In this document: positions 13,314-28,106 of the stretch, in pieces | How the letters are laid out: each line of letters begins with the position of its first letter | How positions within the stretch are numbered: position 1 is the stretch's first letter | The notes under the pieces: model-generated | What the model saw: the letters and a program-made list of their open reading frames with translations, nothing else | Told to the model about the DNA's origin: nothing | Databases searched by the model: none | Program-made: the position numbers and the translations under genes | Assembly (NCBI GenBank): GCA_050084515.1 | Contig: CM114271.1 | Span: forward strand, 63,364,001 to 63,428,000 | Reading direction: 5' to 3' | DNA: 64,000 nucleotides | Source of the DNA: Blasia pusilla | Lineage: Eukaryota; Marchantiophyta; Marchantiopsida; Blasiales

Positions 13314-16300
13314 AATGCAAGTCCTTCACTAGCCCTAATACGCACTAGAGCCTTACCTCCACCACATCCTTGGCCTCCCACACCTCTTTATGTGCTTCCT
13401 TCAGGCCCTCAATCTCCACCGACACACAAGTCTGGGTGAAGCTTGAAGTATCTCACATATATGGCCATATCTTTGACAATCATCGCATTGAGACGGTGGT
13501 GGACTTAACTAAATGACCACATGTAAGGGATGGGGTGCCATATTTTCTTCACCATGTTGTTAAGAATCTTGTTATTGATGCAATCCACCACAAGTTCAAG
13601 TCCAACAAGCTAAGTCAAACTTGGTGCCAACTGCCCAATATAAGACTATATTGTTTCGGTCCCTAGTTACAATATCCTCTCATAGATATGGGTACCACGA
13701 CTCTATCTCAAGGTGGATGTTGTAGCACTAGTGGAGACACCATCATGTATGTGGTCTCCCTCAAGGTGACAATCCTATGCCATCAATACCCTCTTCTTAG
13801 GTAATTTGAGCTCAATGCCCTCCTCTAAAAAAAGCACATACTTGAGAGTGGATGAACCCACATGTACAAGAGTCACATCATTTACCAATCATAGTCTAGC
13901 ATCATATACCAAAACTAAACCTCTTTCTCCTCTCTCATACCCTAAGTTTTTTTTCTAGTCAAAGACGAGCATATGCACAGGCTTCTCAAAGACTCTCCCC
14001 CGCTCTTTGCTAAAACTCACTCATAAACTTCAACTCATTGGTTCTCACCCACTTGTAGCTCCTTCCTATCTCTTAAAATAACTTAACCAATGTGTTAAAT
14101 ATGGGTGGTACTCAATTTGACTTAAATGGGCACAATGGTCGTACTCAAGCTAAGAACTCCTCCAAGTATCTCTTGTGTACATTTGGTGATTTCCTTTGTA
14201 GCCTAAGCCATAGTCACCACATCCTCCATCTCACTCCCAATGAGGACACATATTTTGGGCCCATTCTCAATCTCATAGAAATCTCTCATTCATGATAGTC
14301 ATCCATGGGAGGGTCCTTCCGACTCAATGGTCCCCACCATGCTTGAGAACGATTGGAGTCCCTTTGACGGTCCATGTCCCACAAAAATGGTGTGGTGACA
14401 ATGTGTGGTATGTTGGATAGCTTACAATGTGTTGGCATCCCCTCTAGTGAAGATACCAATAGCGGCTGAGATAGTTCCTCATATGGAATCTTGGGTATTT
14501 AGTCACACTTCTCAACCCCAAGTTCTCCCTCGTTGAAGGTGCCTCACGCATTCCATTCTTCTTCATGTGAGGCTAGCACAATCCTTGTTCATAACCATAG
14601 CTTAACTTCGTGTTTGGAATGAATGGGCCCAAGGCTTGATTTTGAGAAGTATTGGTTGTGTTGCTTTATTGCATTGCAAAATTCAATTTCGTTTCACACA
14701 AGACATAGCTGCAACCCTTTCAAAATCATTTCTACTATTAAAGCCTTCATAAGAATGAATTCTCTTTCATTAAGAAATACGTCTCTTTCATTTTGGTGGA
14801 AAGCTTTTCAAATGGGAAAGAGCCTAAACGTCTTCTTTTAACATGTGACAATTAGTGACAATTATTTGGAGAAAAAAAAAACTCTTTTTTGCATGTGCTA
14901 GTCACACAAATTACTAAAGTAGCTATGAAAGACATATTTCCCTGTCCGTCCACGGTGACAAGACAGATACCTTCGCACCTTACATTTTTTGTCCCCTTAC
15001 GGTTTGGGTAATTAGTGCATTGGCCATGAAAGCACTCTTCCAGATTTCTCTAGGCCGGCAAAACAGCTCAAGAAAGCACTCAGCTGCTGGAGGTGCCAGC
15101 CCTCAAGAGGAAGACAACTAACCGTAATCACTTTCCAGTCTTGAACAAGAACACGTCCTCTCTACACAAAATGGTTTAAGTAGAGAGCAAAAGGTGCAAA
15201 ATCGTCTTGTGAAATTGAATGGGATGAAAGAACTCCTCTCACACGTAATTGGGGAAGGGGAACCCACTGGTTGTGTGCATCCATGGAGTGATAACTGAAA
15301 GAAAACCGAAAAACGGGTTCAAATGATGAAGAGTGATTGAGAAGAGAAAACGGCACTGCTTATCATGGAGCCCTGGAACAACTAGCTAGCATTCATGGCA
15401 TAATGACGAATTCCACACCTGAAGACGACCTGAAGAGGAAGACCAAATCAGTGCAACCCTAAAGTGATGCAAACAGGTATTTAGCAGCAGAAAAACGGGA
15501 GAAAAATGTAGCCATTTCACTTAAGGAAGATCATTAAAACCAAAATACATACCCTGATCATCAATGTGGGCCAGCTAAGACTCGACCAGTGTTTTTAACA
15601 CACAATTAATCGAATTTCTCTTTAAGGTTATCTTAGTGTAACTAATCGACCTTCTTTAGAAACAATTTTTGTTACTTTCCCAGCTACTAATTGTCCACCT
15701 CTTCCACTTGTTATTTCTATATTATGAAGGGCAGTACCTAATGGCATATTGGTTGAAGTAGATTTTTATATTTTGTGTATTCCCAAATGGACATTGGGAG
15801 TGAAACGTTTGAGCAGCAGTGACCATAAGCAGGAGTTCGATGCCACCAGCAATGAGTTGTGTATTTGCCATTCGGTTGTCCTGCAGCAACAATACCAAGA
15901 AGGCTTAGTAAATAAATTTCTCGAGAGCAGAGCTTTGTGAGAATGCTACAGAACATACACGTTGGTGTTTGTATTCAGATGAAATTCAGTGAAAACTGCA
16001 CACATGGGTAGAAAGGTGGACCTGTGAAAGCTTCCACAAGGGTGCCCATGATTGAAGTTGTCAAACGATGGCACCCACCACACCAACAAACAGGTTGGAA
16101 CTAAAGCCAGTGTGTGTTGAATGTTATACTCAAGGAGCCTGGGTCCATTAATGTTGTAGCCCACAGGATATAAGAAGTGATTCTCGAACTCCTCTTGAAG
16201 AAAGCCCTCGTGATCCTCCAAGCTCTGGGAGCTCAGGAGGAATTTGGCCTGCCATGACCTCCTCCTATTTTTTATGTCCCACATTCGAATCAACTTCCTG

Positions 16301-16766
16301 TTCGCACAGCACACTGGTAACTGTGGATTCCAACTCCCACACACAACTTCAATCATCGGCTGCTCTCTCCACTCGAATGCACGAGGTCTTCTTCTGCTTT
16401 GAAAATCAAGGCAGAAGAAGGTAAATGGGAAAATGTTTGCGTGAGCTTACATGTTTCGATTTCACATTTAGAACGTAGCCATTTACCACCGAAGCATGGC
16501 CATCCGTGAGAATCATTGAAGCGAAATTATCCAGCACAGCCTTCTTCGACCCAAGTCATTGCCATTAGTAAGCAAAACCACAAGTGAAAAACAAAACAGA
16601 GATCTGCATTTCAGTTTCTCCCGAACTCCAGCACAAGCTCAAAAAGATTCAGTATCACCAATCCTTTTCCTCAAAGCCATTGCAGACATCTAAAACCGGG
16701 TGAATACCTCCGCTAGAAGTCCCATTTCTTGAGCAGAGCCTGATAGTCGCCACAAGAGTAGCTTGC

Positions 16767-16800
16767 TCATTTTCATGCTTTGGAAGAAGCATGAAAATGA
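16767..16800. repeat. Perfect 14-bp hairpin
   Basis: The arm tcattttcatgctt at 16767-16780 pairs with aagcatgaaaatga at 16787-16800 around the 6-nt loop tggaag. No adjoining gene is identified. Confidence 0.85.
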
Positions 16801-17631
16801 AGCTTCTCAACCGATTCTATGAGATCCTGCATTTTGGCATCAATGCCCTACATCTGCTCTGAGTGAATTCGGGGATGATCCGGAGAATTCGAGTAAACCC
16901 GTCTCTCCGCTAATCATACCCTTACTGAGGTGCTTCATTTGATGTCGATGTTCCAGCTCATGGAAGGATTTCAATTCTCAACTCTTCTCCTAATTGGTGA
17001 TCTTATTGTCACTCAATAAGGAGTTCGAAATGTATATTCCTGACAAACCAGCCGTCCAACTGACGTTGATAACCTCTTTCTCTATCTCATCTCTGACCTC
17101 AATAACACAGGAAATCACATCTTCGTGAGGAATCTTCTGTCCCATCCCTTTCGCCTCCCCTTCCAACAAACTGAATCGCACTTCACGCTGTGATATTCGA
17201 ATCTGCTGGAGAAAGCCAATGGATACTAGAATTCGAGAAGAGACTGGTGCCAGCTCACACAAAAGCCAAGCTCCCCATCTCTTCCCTCACCCTAGATCAC
17301 CTCAAGACAATTTGATTCGGGGAGTGTAGGGCAGCCATGTTTATAACTTCTTCACGGTACGTTTCTCCCCATTGGGTCTCAGTTGATGCTCAGCTCACTC
17401 TATTCGTCATTGTCTGCAACGCCAATCCTTTGGGCTCAGGAGCTCTATTTATGGGCAGACTCATTTCCGTCTGGTTCTATCGAAGATGTTGAAATCTGCA
17501 GATGTACTCAAATTCTTCTGAAGCAATCATTCTTCACATCGGGCAGTGGACTAGATAGAGTACTGAGTCTATGTGATGTGAAATCATCCCGTCCTCTCCC
17601 TTCATGGTCAATCCTCTCAGGCACTACTTAA

Positions 17632-17634
<3 letters not shown>

Positions 17635-17663
<29 letters not shown>
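17635..17663. repeat. CT dinucleotide microsatellite
   Basis: An uninterrupted run of about 14 CT units. Confidence 0.97.
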
Positions 17664-17666
<3 letters not shown>

Positions 17667-17916
17667 CTAGGAGGCGAAGCAGAAGTAAGTGGAAACAGCG
17701 ATTGGAGACGAACATGGTTGAGTAGGTAATCATTTTGGCATGCCTATTGTCCAAAAAATGTGAAGCAAGATTGTAGCAATCAGTTTGCAAATTTGCAGAA
17801 AGCGCGTGCAAATTTCCCTGAGTTACTACGTCCGTGTCCAAGGGGAAAGAAGACGAGGACGAGATCAAAAAATCGGTCTCAAAGAGTGCAACAGAAATGA
17901 GTCCAGAAAAGGGTAA

Positions 17917-18402
17917 TCTTGTGATTTCGGGCAAGGAAAAGGAAACCCCATCGGAGCTAACCTCACCAAGAACCATGTTAAGTGGGCCATTGAAACAAAG
18001 GAAATTGAATTATGTGAGAGCGTAACTTCTACATTACCTACTCTCATAAACCTGAGTGAACCGAAATCGTCGTCTTCGGCATGTTGCGAGGCAAACGACG
18101 GTAAAGAAGACGCGTTAGGACGCAAAAAAGAACCCATTACCCTGGATAAGCCGGAAAAGAATTCCTTCTTGTGTTCACAGCTGGGAGTCATAAGCAAATA
18201 CAGAGCTTGCGTAAAAGAGAAAGGGAGAAACCATCAATGGACTCAAGAAGAGAGAGTAAAGGGAGACCTAAACTTGACTTTCAACGATATGAACATGATT
18301 GGCAGCCACCAAGAGGACCCAGGGATACTTCCTTCGAGCAGTCATGAGACTTCTTCGTGGGATTTGCACATCGAATCCCGATTTCTGCTTGGCGAAGGCT
18401 GA
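17917..18402 (+). CDS. Unrecognised open reading frame (possible exon)
   Basis: The frame is open from just after a TAA at 17914 to the TGA at 18400-18402, about 160 codons. The sequence is mixed and protein-like (KNHVKWAIETKEIELCES, NHQWTQEERVKGDLNLTFND) with no family I recognise. It has no early ATG in frame, so if real it would be an internal or last exon. The overlapping upstream frame (17834-18022) is lysine/glutamate/serine-rich, and a frame change between the two is possible. There are no membrane or signal segments. Low confidence that it is coding at all. Confidence 0.25.
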   Translation, partial: SCDFGQGKGNPIGANLTKNHVKWAIETKEIELCESVTSTLPTLINLSEPKSSSSACCEANDGKEDALGRKKEPITLDKPEKNSFLCSQLGVISKYRACVKEKGRNHQWTQEERVKGDLNLTFNDMNMIGSHQEDPGILPSSSHETSSWDLHIESRFLLGEG

Positions 18403-19887
18403 TGTGTTTCGCTACAGCAGGCAGACAAGGCTGTTATACCCTAGTGGGAGAAGATACGAGTGGAGTGGAGTGGAGACAGTGCGAATGTAGACTGGAGATA
18501 GTTACACTTCAATCACTGCAATTGACAGGGACAGTGTCTACAGACCAATCCTACGAAGGCTTCCTTCTCTGACAAACAGAGATCCTGCTTACATCCCTAC
18601 GATTCCTGAGTAGCTACTGTTCGTTCAGTTAGGGCCGTCTACGGCATCGAGTTCTCTAAAGGTTTCGTTACAGAAGTTGGATGACACTTTGCTTGCTCCT
18701 GCCCAGGATCTGTCCCCGAGTGCAGGCCTTGTCACAAGAGGAAGGCGACGAACTCTTCGTGTGTGCTTCGATCTGTGGGATCATGGGATGACCTACTTTT
18801 GGGTCCATTAGGGGCCACGCCTTCAAAATATCGGCCCAATGTGTGCATTGCTTGGCCGGTCCGAGGTTAATCCTTATGTATTTTCACTACCTTCATAGTG
18901 TGAGCTACGGTTTAATTCAAGACTCCGAGCGTTGTATCATTCCCGGTTGTACCGTCTCCCATTGTTATAGATTTTAAATTATTCTGGCTTAGTCAATTCC
19001 GGCACTATATAGCTTATGGAATCCGATTACAAGCAATTTTCGGGCAGGTTCCGAGGTTATGTCAATGTTCCATTCATGATATACAGTCTGCTTAAACAAG
19101 TCACAGATGGAGTCCGCACAACGGCCCGTCACCCCTCTCTACATTTGACCTTAGAGCTTTGAGAGATTTCGGAACTAAATTTGTTGCGCAGCATGCGTCT
19201 CTATTTCTCCTGTCAGTCATTGCCCCTCTCCACATCTCTGATTGGGAGGTGTCCTCTAATCCTGCAATAGAACTTTCTGTGAACACATTCAAAATAACAT
19301 GACTTCACTCCTAGAAAGGGATCAAGTTTACCGGCAGTGATTGAGCCCTTTCATGGTCCGACTCCACTTTGAATGAAGAATGAGGTAGCTGGGTACTACA
19401 AATGATCCTCAAACACAAAACCTATAGTGATGTTCTTCCACATTATGCGGCTTGTTTAAGTTTGGGTTTGCACAGATGGTTTGGGTACTTGAAATGATTC
19501 TTCTATTACAAGACACTGCTATTGACCCAGACGAAACTGGTAATTGTTCAATTTTACTCCGTGGCAGCCCAAGAACAGACTTCCAATCCAACTATGCTCA
19601 CAGGAGGATCTATTCCCCCAAAGACCTAGCACCACAATTCTTCACTGTGAATCTCCAGACAAGTGAAGACATGAACACATCACAGAATGGCCACACCAAC
19701 CCACAAGAGCAAATGAATGGATTCTTTGGAGGCAAACAAGCCTCGTATTTGAGACATGACAAAGGGGGAAAAATCCTTGCCTCAGAGGCTGGGACAAGAC
19801 GAGGCAATCAGTAAGCAGGTAACTTTTACTGTTTTCAAAATTCCTACAAAGAGCTGGTAACACGTAGTAGCCACAGAACTAAGTTCT
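18403..19887. other. Intergenic DNA downstream of RPL13
   Basis: No recognisable gene. An open stretch at 19452-19814 (+) lacks an early ATG and has no motif I know. The part next to 19888 should be the RPL13 3' UTR on the minus strand. Confidence 0.5.
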
Positions 19888-23000
<3,113 letters not shown>

Positions 23001-23509
23001 CAAGGTTGCACTCAGGAAAAGTATGAGTCCGCATACATGTCCATGTCCGCGGACTTATATCTGTCCCTGTGACAGACAAGTCTATGCGGGCACGGGTATC
23101 TACGGCTCGTACCCGTGCCCACCTTACCTGCAACATAGACCTAGGCTCTGCAGGCCCACCCCCAGTCTAGGAACTCGTAGCCTTGACTTGCCCATTCTTA
23201 CAACCCGTTTTGTAAGAATGGTCCTCATAAGACCTGTGGCCAAGCCCGCATAAGCCGTGCACTAGGCGAGCTCGTGGTCTATGGCCAACACAACCCACAC
23301 TGTAGGTCTGGTCGTGGACCATGTGTAGCCTCCCATCGGCCAATGCGGGCTTAAGGCGGGTCGTTGCGGGCCAATTCCTACCTACCTCCCTTTATCTGAG
23401 CCCGCACAAGTTCACGTTCTCGCGTCCCAAGCTCGTGTGGGCGTTCGACGTCCCAAAAAAAAACCTGAGCGGGGGACTTGTTGAGCATATTCGTTTCCGT
23501 GCAACCTTG
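23001..23509. mobile_element. Non-autonomous hAT element, 509 bp
   Basis: It starts CAAGGTTGCACTC and ends CGTGCAACCTTG, giving 11-bp terminal inverted repeats that match the large hAT element at 54277-63042. It carries the shared subterminal acatgtccatgtccgcggac and a GC-rich gcggg/cccgc body. The flanks, attgccta before and atttacct(a) after, look like a decayed 8-bp duplication. It has no transposase. Confidence 0.85.
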
Positions 23510-24827
23510 ATTTACCTAGTTGTCCATAACTTTATGTGATTTTCACTCCATCTAGTAAAGATGGTAATGTCTTACTCTGGCTAGCTAATGAGAGTAAAAG
23601 TCGCACTATTGCCAAGTTGCCACATAACTAACTCCTCTGAAAATGCCAAAAACTTCCACGTAGATACCAAGGCTACAACCTCGGCAGGATGTGAGTTAAA
23701 TATTCCAAGTACTTCCAATGGGCATGTGTATTCTCATTTTTCTCCCACTTCTTCCATTTGTGTTATTGTGGCATTTTGATACTAAATGTTTTGGTGGTCC
23801 CCAATCGTTAAAATTTGAAAAACAACCCAATTTTGTAAATGCTCATATGATAAAGGAAATACTGCATACTAGTAAAACTCATTACATTATCTTTACTATT
23901 ATAGGAGAGTGCCTCTATGTTTTTCAAACCCTCCTCCTTATGACACGTGGCATTCCACTCTAGATTTTGAACTCCTCCTTATGACGCATGGCCTACTCCA
24001 GAAAAGTCATATCTCCCAGAGGACATGAATTATTAAGAGTATTGTTACTATGATGTAACTTTTTTTTTAAACCGTTTTAACCTCTCCCACATTTTTTTTC
24101 ATTAGTAAGGTCGTTATACTTCACTCCACTCACAGGCCTTGTGGATGCGCCTATTCAAATTTTTGAATTTTTTATGTCGTACAAACAATTACAATCGGGC
24201 CTCTATCAACCGTTTGATGTGGAGACCAATTTCTGGGTTAGGGTTTCGCAATGTTGAAGGGCTCATTAGATTCGACAGAATAATTATGCATGCAAACCAT
24301 CAAATGCATTGAAATTGTGCATGCAGACATAGTGCGAGGTCTGAGTGACTCAAGTGATTTCTTTATTTTCATGTAGTAGAAAGTGAGCCACAGACAATAT
24401 ACGATTCTGTAGGGTTTCTTTCACTAAATTCGACGCTGCAACATTGGCGGTATGTGATGTTCAACTGGGGGTACCCATGAATATGTTGCTTTGTGATGTG
24501 GCTCTATTGCTAGCTACAAATCTCTATATGTTCTCATCTCAGACTCCAAGAGTTGCTATTGTGTGCACCACTTCAACAACTCTGGCTGCACTCCAGACTC
24601 CCGCGTTCGTGCTCTTCAACTCTACAAGGGCTCCACTCTCTCAACTAGCCAGCACCATCATATCTCTGCTCCAAACACTCCGTAAGCTTCAACTTTGCAA
24701 CGGCTCCATCAGCGTTTTCTCACCATCGGCTCCACACTTCAATATTTTTTGCTCCATCTATTGCTTACAAACTTTCCAAAGCAACATCCAGAAAGTGTAT
24801 TTGGCAACATCCAGCAACATTGATAGC
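23510..24827. other. No gene seen
   Basis: AT-rich, with broken frames; the open frame over 24444-24827 is low-complexity and unrecognised. No repeat boundary is identified. Confidence 0.5.
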
Positions 24828-25425
24828 ATGACAACTAGGAGAACTACTATGAAATCAACACAAGCTAAGGGGAAGAGTTTGCCAAAAATTGGTGATCCTG
24901 CGAAAAAGCAGAACGGCATAAAGCCTATGGATTTTTGCAATGCTCCATGGTCATCCATTTCCCAAGATGATTGTATGCAATTGTCCACATGGAAGAAGTT
25001 GAAGTTGGAGAGCAGCCTTGCTTGGGGAAGAAGGTTGAGCCCTCTTGACCGTGCACAGTTCGGAGATGCTCGAAGAGATCATCTCCCTGCGGAAGAGCCA
25101 AGTGAATCGGACAAGGGCTATTTCCGAGGCCTCCTGAGGCAATCGAGACTCCCAAGGATGTAGTTAAAGCAATTGTAGGGTCCCCAAAATACAATCTGAG
25201 GAGACCCACCACTGAGAAACTAGGCACTATCGGAGTAGAATCGTCAAAGAAATCAAAAAGTCCTTCTGTTACAAGCACTTCCAAAGAGGAGTGCTCATCC
25301 TCTCAACCAAGATACCCTGAACCACAGGTAGAGGCCACAAAAAGCAAACCAAAAGTGGCTAAGCGTGCCAGGAAATCTCAGAAGCAGAGACATATGCTCC
25401 TTAAATTTCAGGTCCTATTGTGAAG
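24828..25425 (+). pseudogene. Unrecognised Lys/Ser-rich coding remnant
   Basis: A frame from ATG 24828 to the stop at 25161-25163 encodes a basic N-terminal segment (TMKSTQAKGKSLPKIGDPAKK). Near 25030-25130 a second frame looks more protein-like (EMLEEIISLRKSQVNRTRAI). From about 25129 to 25425 a third frame is open and Lys/Ser/Pro-rich (ETPKDVVKAIVGSPKYNLRR). This suggests one charged, probably nuclear, protein broken by two frame changes, or exons of a spliced gene. I do not recognise the family. It lies about 400 bp upstream of the Helitron helicase fragment, so it could be sequence carried by a Helitron. Confidence 0.35.
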
Positions 25426-25838
25426 TCAGTCTTGGTAGGAACTGCAGAATATCACTATGTAGAGCGATGTTTAGGTAGATCTGCAACCATCTCTATGTAC
25501 ATGAAGATGTACGGTTGAAGAGCAGCATTTACAATGAAGCATGTTCTATGCTGCTCAGATGAAGCGTGCTATTCTATCTTTTCCTTCATGTACATGGTTA
25601 GGTGCAGTATATTCCTCCCTCTCTAAGAACTCGAAGAGATCAACCAAGGAAACCCAACCTGAGCTTACACGAGCGAATAAAGATTGGTTGTGCCCATTGT
25701 TTGCTCAAGTCATGTCACAATAGTGACAATATTAACTCACGATAGGGCAAGGCCCCATTTAGACTCCTGAATCTCTAAGGTGAGAGAAGGTCTCAGAGAA
25801 GCAATGTTTCCCCGAGCCCTTAGACTCCGACCCTAACA

Positions 25839-26036
25839 TTTATTGCTATGACTATTAATAAGTCTCAAGGTGAAACTCTAGAAAAAGTTGGAATTTACTT
25901 ACCTACTCTTGTATTCTTCAATGGTCAATTATATGTGGCACTATGTAGAGTAGGAAAGAAAAATTCCACACACATTACGATTGGAAGCAATAAACATTTA
26001 GAGAAGGAAGGTGCTTACACACGAAATGTAGTATAG
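25839..26036 (+). pseudogene. Helitron Rep/helicase C-terminal fragment (PIF1-like)
   Basis: The fragment [20 protein letters not shown] followed by [17 protein letters not shown] is the extreme C terminus of the PIF1-family helicase domain of Helitron RepHel proteins (motifs V/VI; the arginine of the usual ALSRV is kept as ALCRV). It ends at the TAG at 26034-26036. Upstream helicase and the HUH Rep domain are absent. It lies just upstream of a Helitron-type 3' end at 26126, in the expected orientation. Dead fragment. Confidence 0.88.
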
Positions 26037-26094
26037 AAAGAAATATTTGATTGAAATAAAAAATTTAATATATTTATAAAAATTAAGAGTTGAT

Positions 26095-26126
26095 TATACC
26101 CGTGCACCGCAAGGATACCTTACTAG
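26095..26126 (+). mobile_element. Helitron 3' terminus
   Basis: A degenerate hairpin (acccgtgcaccgcaaggat) is followed about 8 nt later by CTAG and then T, which fits the Helitron 3' end rule (short GC hairpin, then CTRR, inserted before T). It follows the helicase fragment by 60-90 bp. The 5' TC end of the element was not located. Confidence 0.7.
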
Positions 26127-26269
26127 TATCAATTTAACTACGGACCCCTACTTATTATCCAAAGACGAATAACCATAATCAAAGATAAAAAAAAAAAACT
26201 CCACTTATTTATAAGTCATTGTAAAACTATGGCTACATGACTAGTTTAAATCATGAGAACATTAAAAAA

Positions 26270-26328
26270 AATCACTTTGGAAGTTTGTATCCAATGTTTT
26301 GAAAGCATAGGACACTTCCAAAGTGATT
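26270..26328. repeat. Perfect 15-bp inverted repeat
   Basis: aatcactttggaagt (26270-26284) and acttccaaagtgatt (26314-26328) are exact reverse complements with a 29-nt loop. No coding content; possibly a tiny foldback element. Confidence 0.85.
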
Positions 26329-26352
26329 GAAATTCAAAAGTGGAAAATATTA

Positions 26353-26669
26353 TTGAAGATTGAGTTACAATCAAGCTCATGAGATACCTGAACTACTACA
26401 TTTGGTACTCACACAAAGTATAGAAGCTTAATCTTGGTTAGTCAGTTAAGCGCGATTATCTTAACTAGGGTTAGTTAATCACTATTAGTCTAACTCGAGA
26501 CTATGGTTAAGATTAGGGTTAGGATTAGGCTTGCTTGTACATACCCTATATAATTGAGAAGGGGACTAGCCTCCACTCATTCTCTCATTGCGAAATTTCG
26601 TTCTCCATGGTGGTGTGTGAGTGTGAGAGCCGTTTCCCACCAATTATGCTTCTTTAGCAGTTTTCTATA
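26353..26669 (+). repeat. Copia 5' LTR
   Basis: 317 bp. It starts TTGAAGATTG (the usual TG is mutated) and ends TTTTCTATA (3' copy ends CTACA). A TATA-like ccctatataattg lies near 26540-26555. It contains a telomere-like stretch, gattagggttaggattagg, near 26511. Confidence 0.93.
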
Positions 26670-26681
26670 TGGTATCAGAGC
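26670..26681 (+). promoter_or_regulatory. Primer binding site, initiator tRNA-Met
   Basis: TGGTATCAGAGC directly follows the 5' LTR and is complementary to the 3' end of plant initiator tRNA-Met, the usual copia primer. Confidence 0.92.
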
Positions 26682-27176
26682 AATATGAGAACATCACTTG
26701 ACATTCTTGGAGAGAAGAGAGGCAAGAGAAGAAAAAATTTCAGTTTGGGAGAAAGAAATTTCGTTCAGAGCTCAATGGATGCAGATTTCATGTGGAGCTT
26801 TGATGGTGATAAAACTTTGGAGGCATTTTTTTAGGGCTTTCCCGGTCAATTTAGCCATCTGTGTCCGCGTCGATTAGGACAATGCCAAAAGCTAGTTATA
26901 GAGTGTTTTAGAGCTCGTTGAGATATTTCCAATGCATCCAAAATTGCTCAATTTTGACATTTTGAGCTCATGCAGTAGCAATTTCAATGTAGGAAAGTGC
27001 AATTACTGAAGAAAAGTTGTGTAGTTTGCTCTCTACAGGCCAATTTCGACTAGCTCTTTCATACAGTTGATCAATTTTGGCAAATTTTATGTCAATTTCT
27101 TAATAGGAGTGGTCTATGCTTCAATTGGAGCAGTGGAGTGCCTAAAATTATATTTTTGTGAGTGAAATCATTCATC

Positions 27177-28106
27177 ATGGAATATTCCTCAACAGCAATC
27201 ATAGGCGAGAAACTAGATAAGCAGAATTATAATGTCTGGACGTTTTGCATGAAACAATTTCCGATGGGTCAAGAACTATGGGAGCTTGTCACAAGCGATG
27301 AGGCCAAGCCAGAAGGTGACTCAACAGATTTGAATGTTCGCGCTTGGAACAAACGCGTAAGGCAAGTAATCCACTACATTTCAATAACTATTAATTCGCC
27401 AATGATAGGTCATATTCAAGATGTTGATACTCCAGAGGAGACCTAGGATGCATTGGAAAAACTATTCCAAACATCTACAAAGGTCAGAAAGCTTCAATTG
27501 AACAAAGTGAGGAAAGGATCGTAGAGCATCAATTATTGTATTTTGAGTATCAGACATATTGTTGATCATTTGAATAGCATTGGAGTGACAGTAGAAGATG
27601 ATGATATGATTTTGTTCACTCTTCAAGGCCTTCCAAAGGCTTACAAGTCCTTTGAGACCTCTATCTCTATGAGAGAGAAGTATCCAACTTTTTAACAGTT
27701 AGTCTCACTGTTTATCAGTGAATAGATGCGCCTAGTAGGCAACGGTAGTTCGTCTAGTCTGCAAGAGAGTGCGCTATTTGCAGGTTATGGATCTAACAGA
27801 GGCAAGGATCGTGGCAGAAGCTTCCATGGTCGTGGTGGATATCAAGCATATGGAGGAAGAGGCACTCAATATAACGTTATTCAATCAACTACGAATCAGT
27901 ACCTAACACAATCACAAGGTGGTGATAGTGGAAACCGTTCGGATGGAGGTCAATAGCACAGGGTCCCTTGCAATTACTGTGGGATAAAGGATCACTATGC
28001 AAAGTTTTGCTTCAAGAAGAAGTCAGATATGAGAATAGGAGCCTTACAACAAAAAAACTATGTGGAGGAACAACACGAAGGGCAGTACCAAGAACAACAA
28101 CATTGA
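27177..28106 (+). pseudogene. Copia gag with zinc knuckle (stops present)
   Basis: From ATG 27177 the frame begins MEYSSTAIIGEKLDKQNYNV, a copia gag start (UBN2-type, L..NY..W). The first stop, TAG at 27444-27446, sits where family members have Trp (EET*DALEKLF), and more stops follow near 27522, 27693, 27723 and 27954. A Gly/Arg-rich stretch (27780-27870) precedes a CCHC knuckle, PCNYCGIKDHYAKFCFKKK, near 27966. It would form the capsid that packages element RNA; here it is not translatable. Confidence 0.9.

Larger units (their letters stand above)
13314..17916. other. No identifiable gene; unrecognised open stretches
   Basis: 13314-15100 shows decayed sequence without motifs. 15100-17650 has gene-like composition and minus-strand open stretches (15946-16356, about 136 codons; 16990-17262, about 90 codons) that I do not recognise; they could be exons or untranslated RNA. 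A hairpin lies at 16767-16800 and a CT repeat at 17635-17663. Confidence 0.4.

Noticed and set aside
24444-25163. A 239-codon frame taken as one gene
   Set aside because: The first 128 codons lack an ATG and look like chance open reading; the protein-like signal starts near 24828 and then changes frame twice.
26670-26690. Possible tRNA gene from tggtatcagagc
   Set aside because: It is only the 12-nt copia primer site; no cloverleaf follows.
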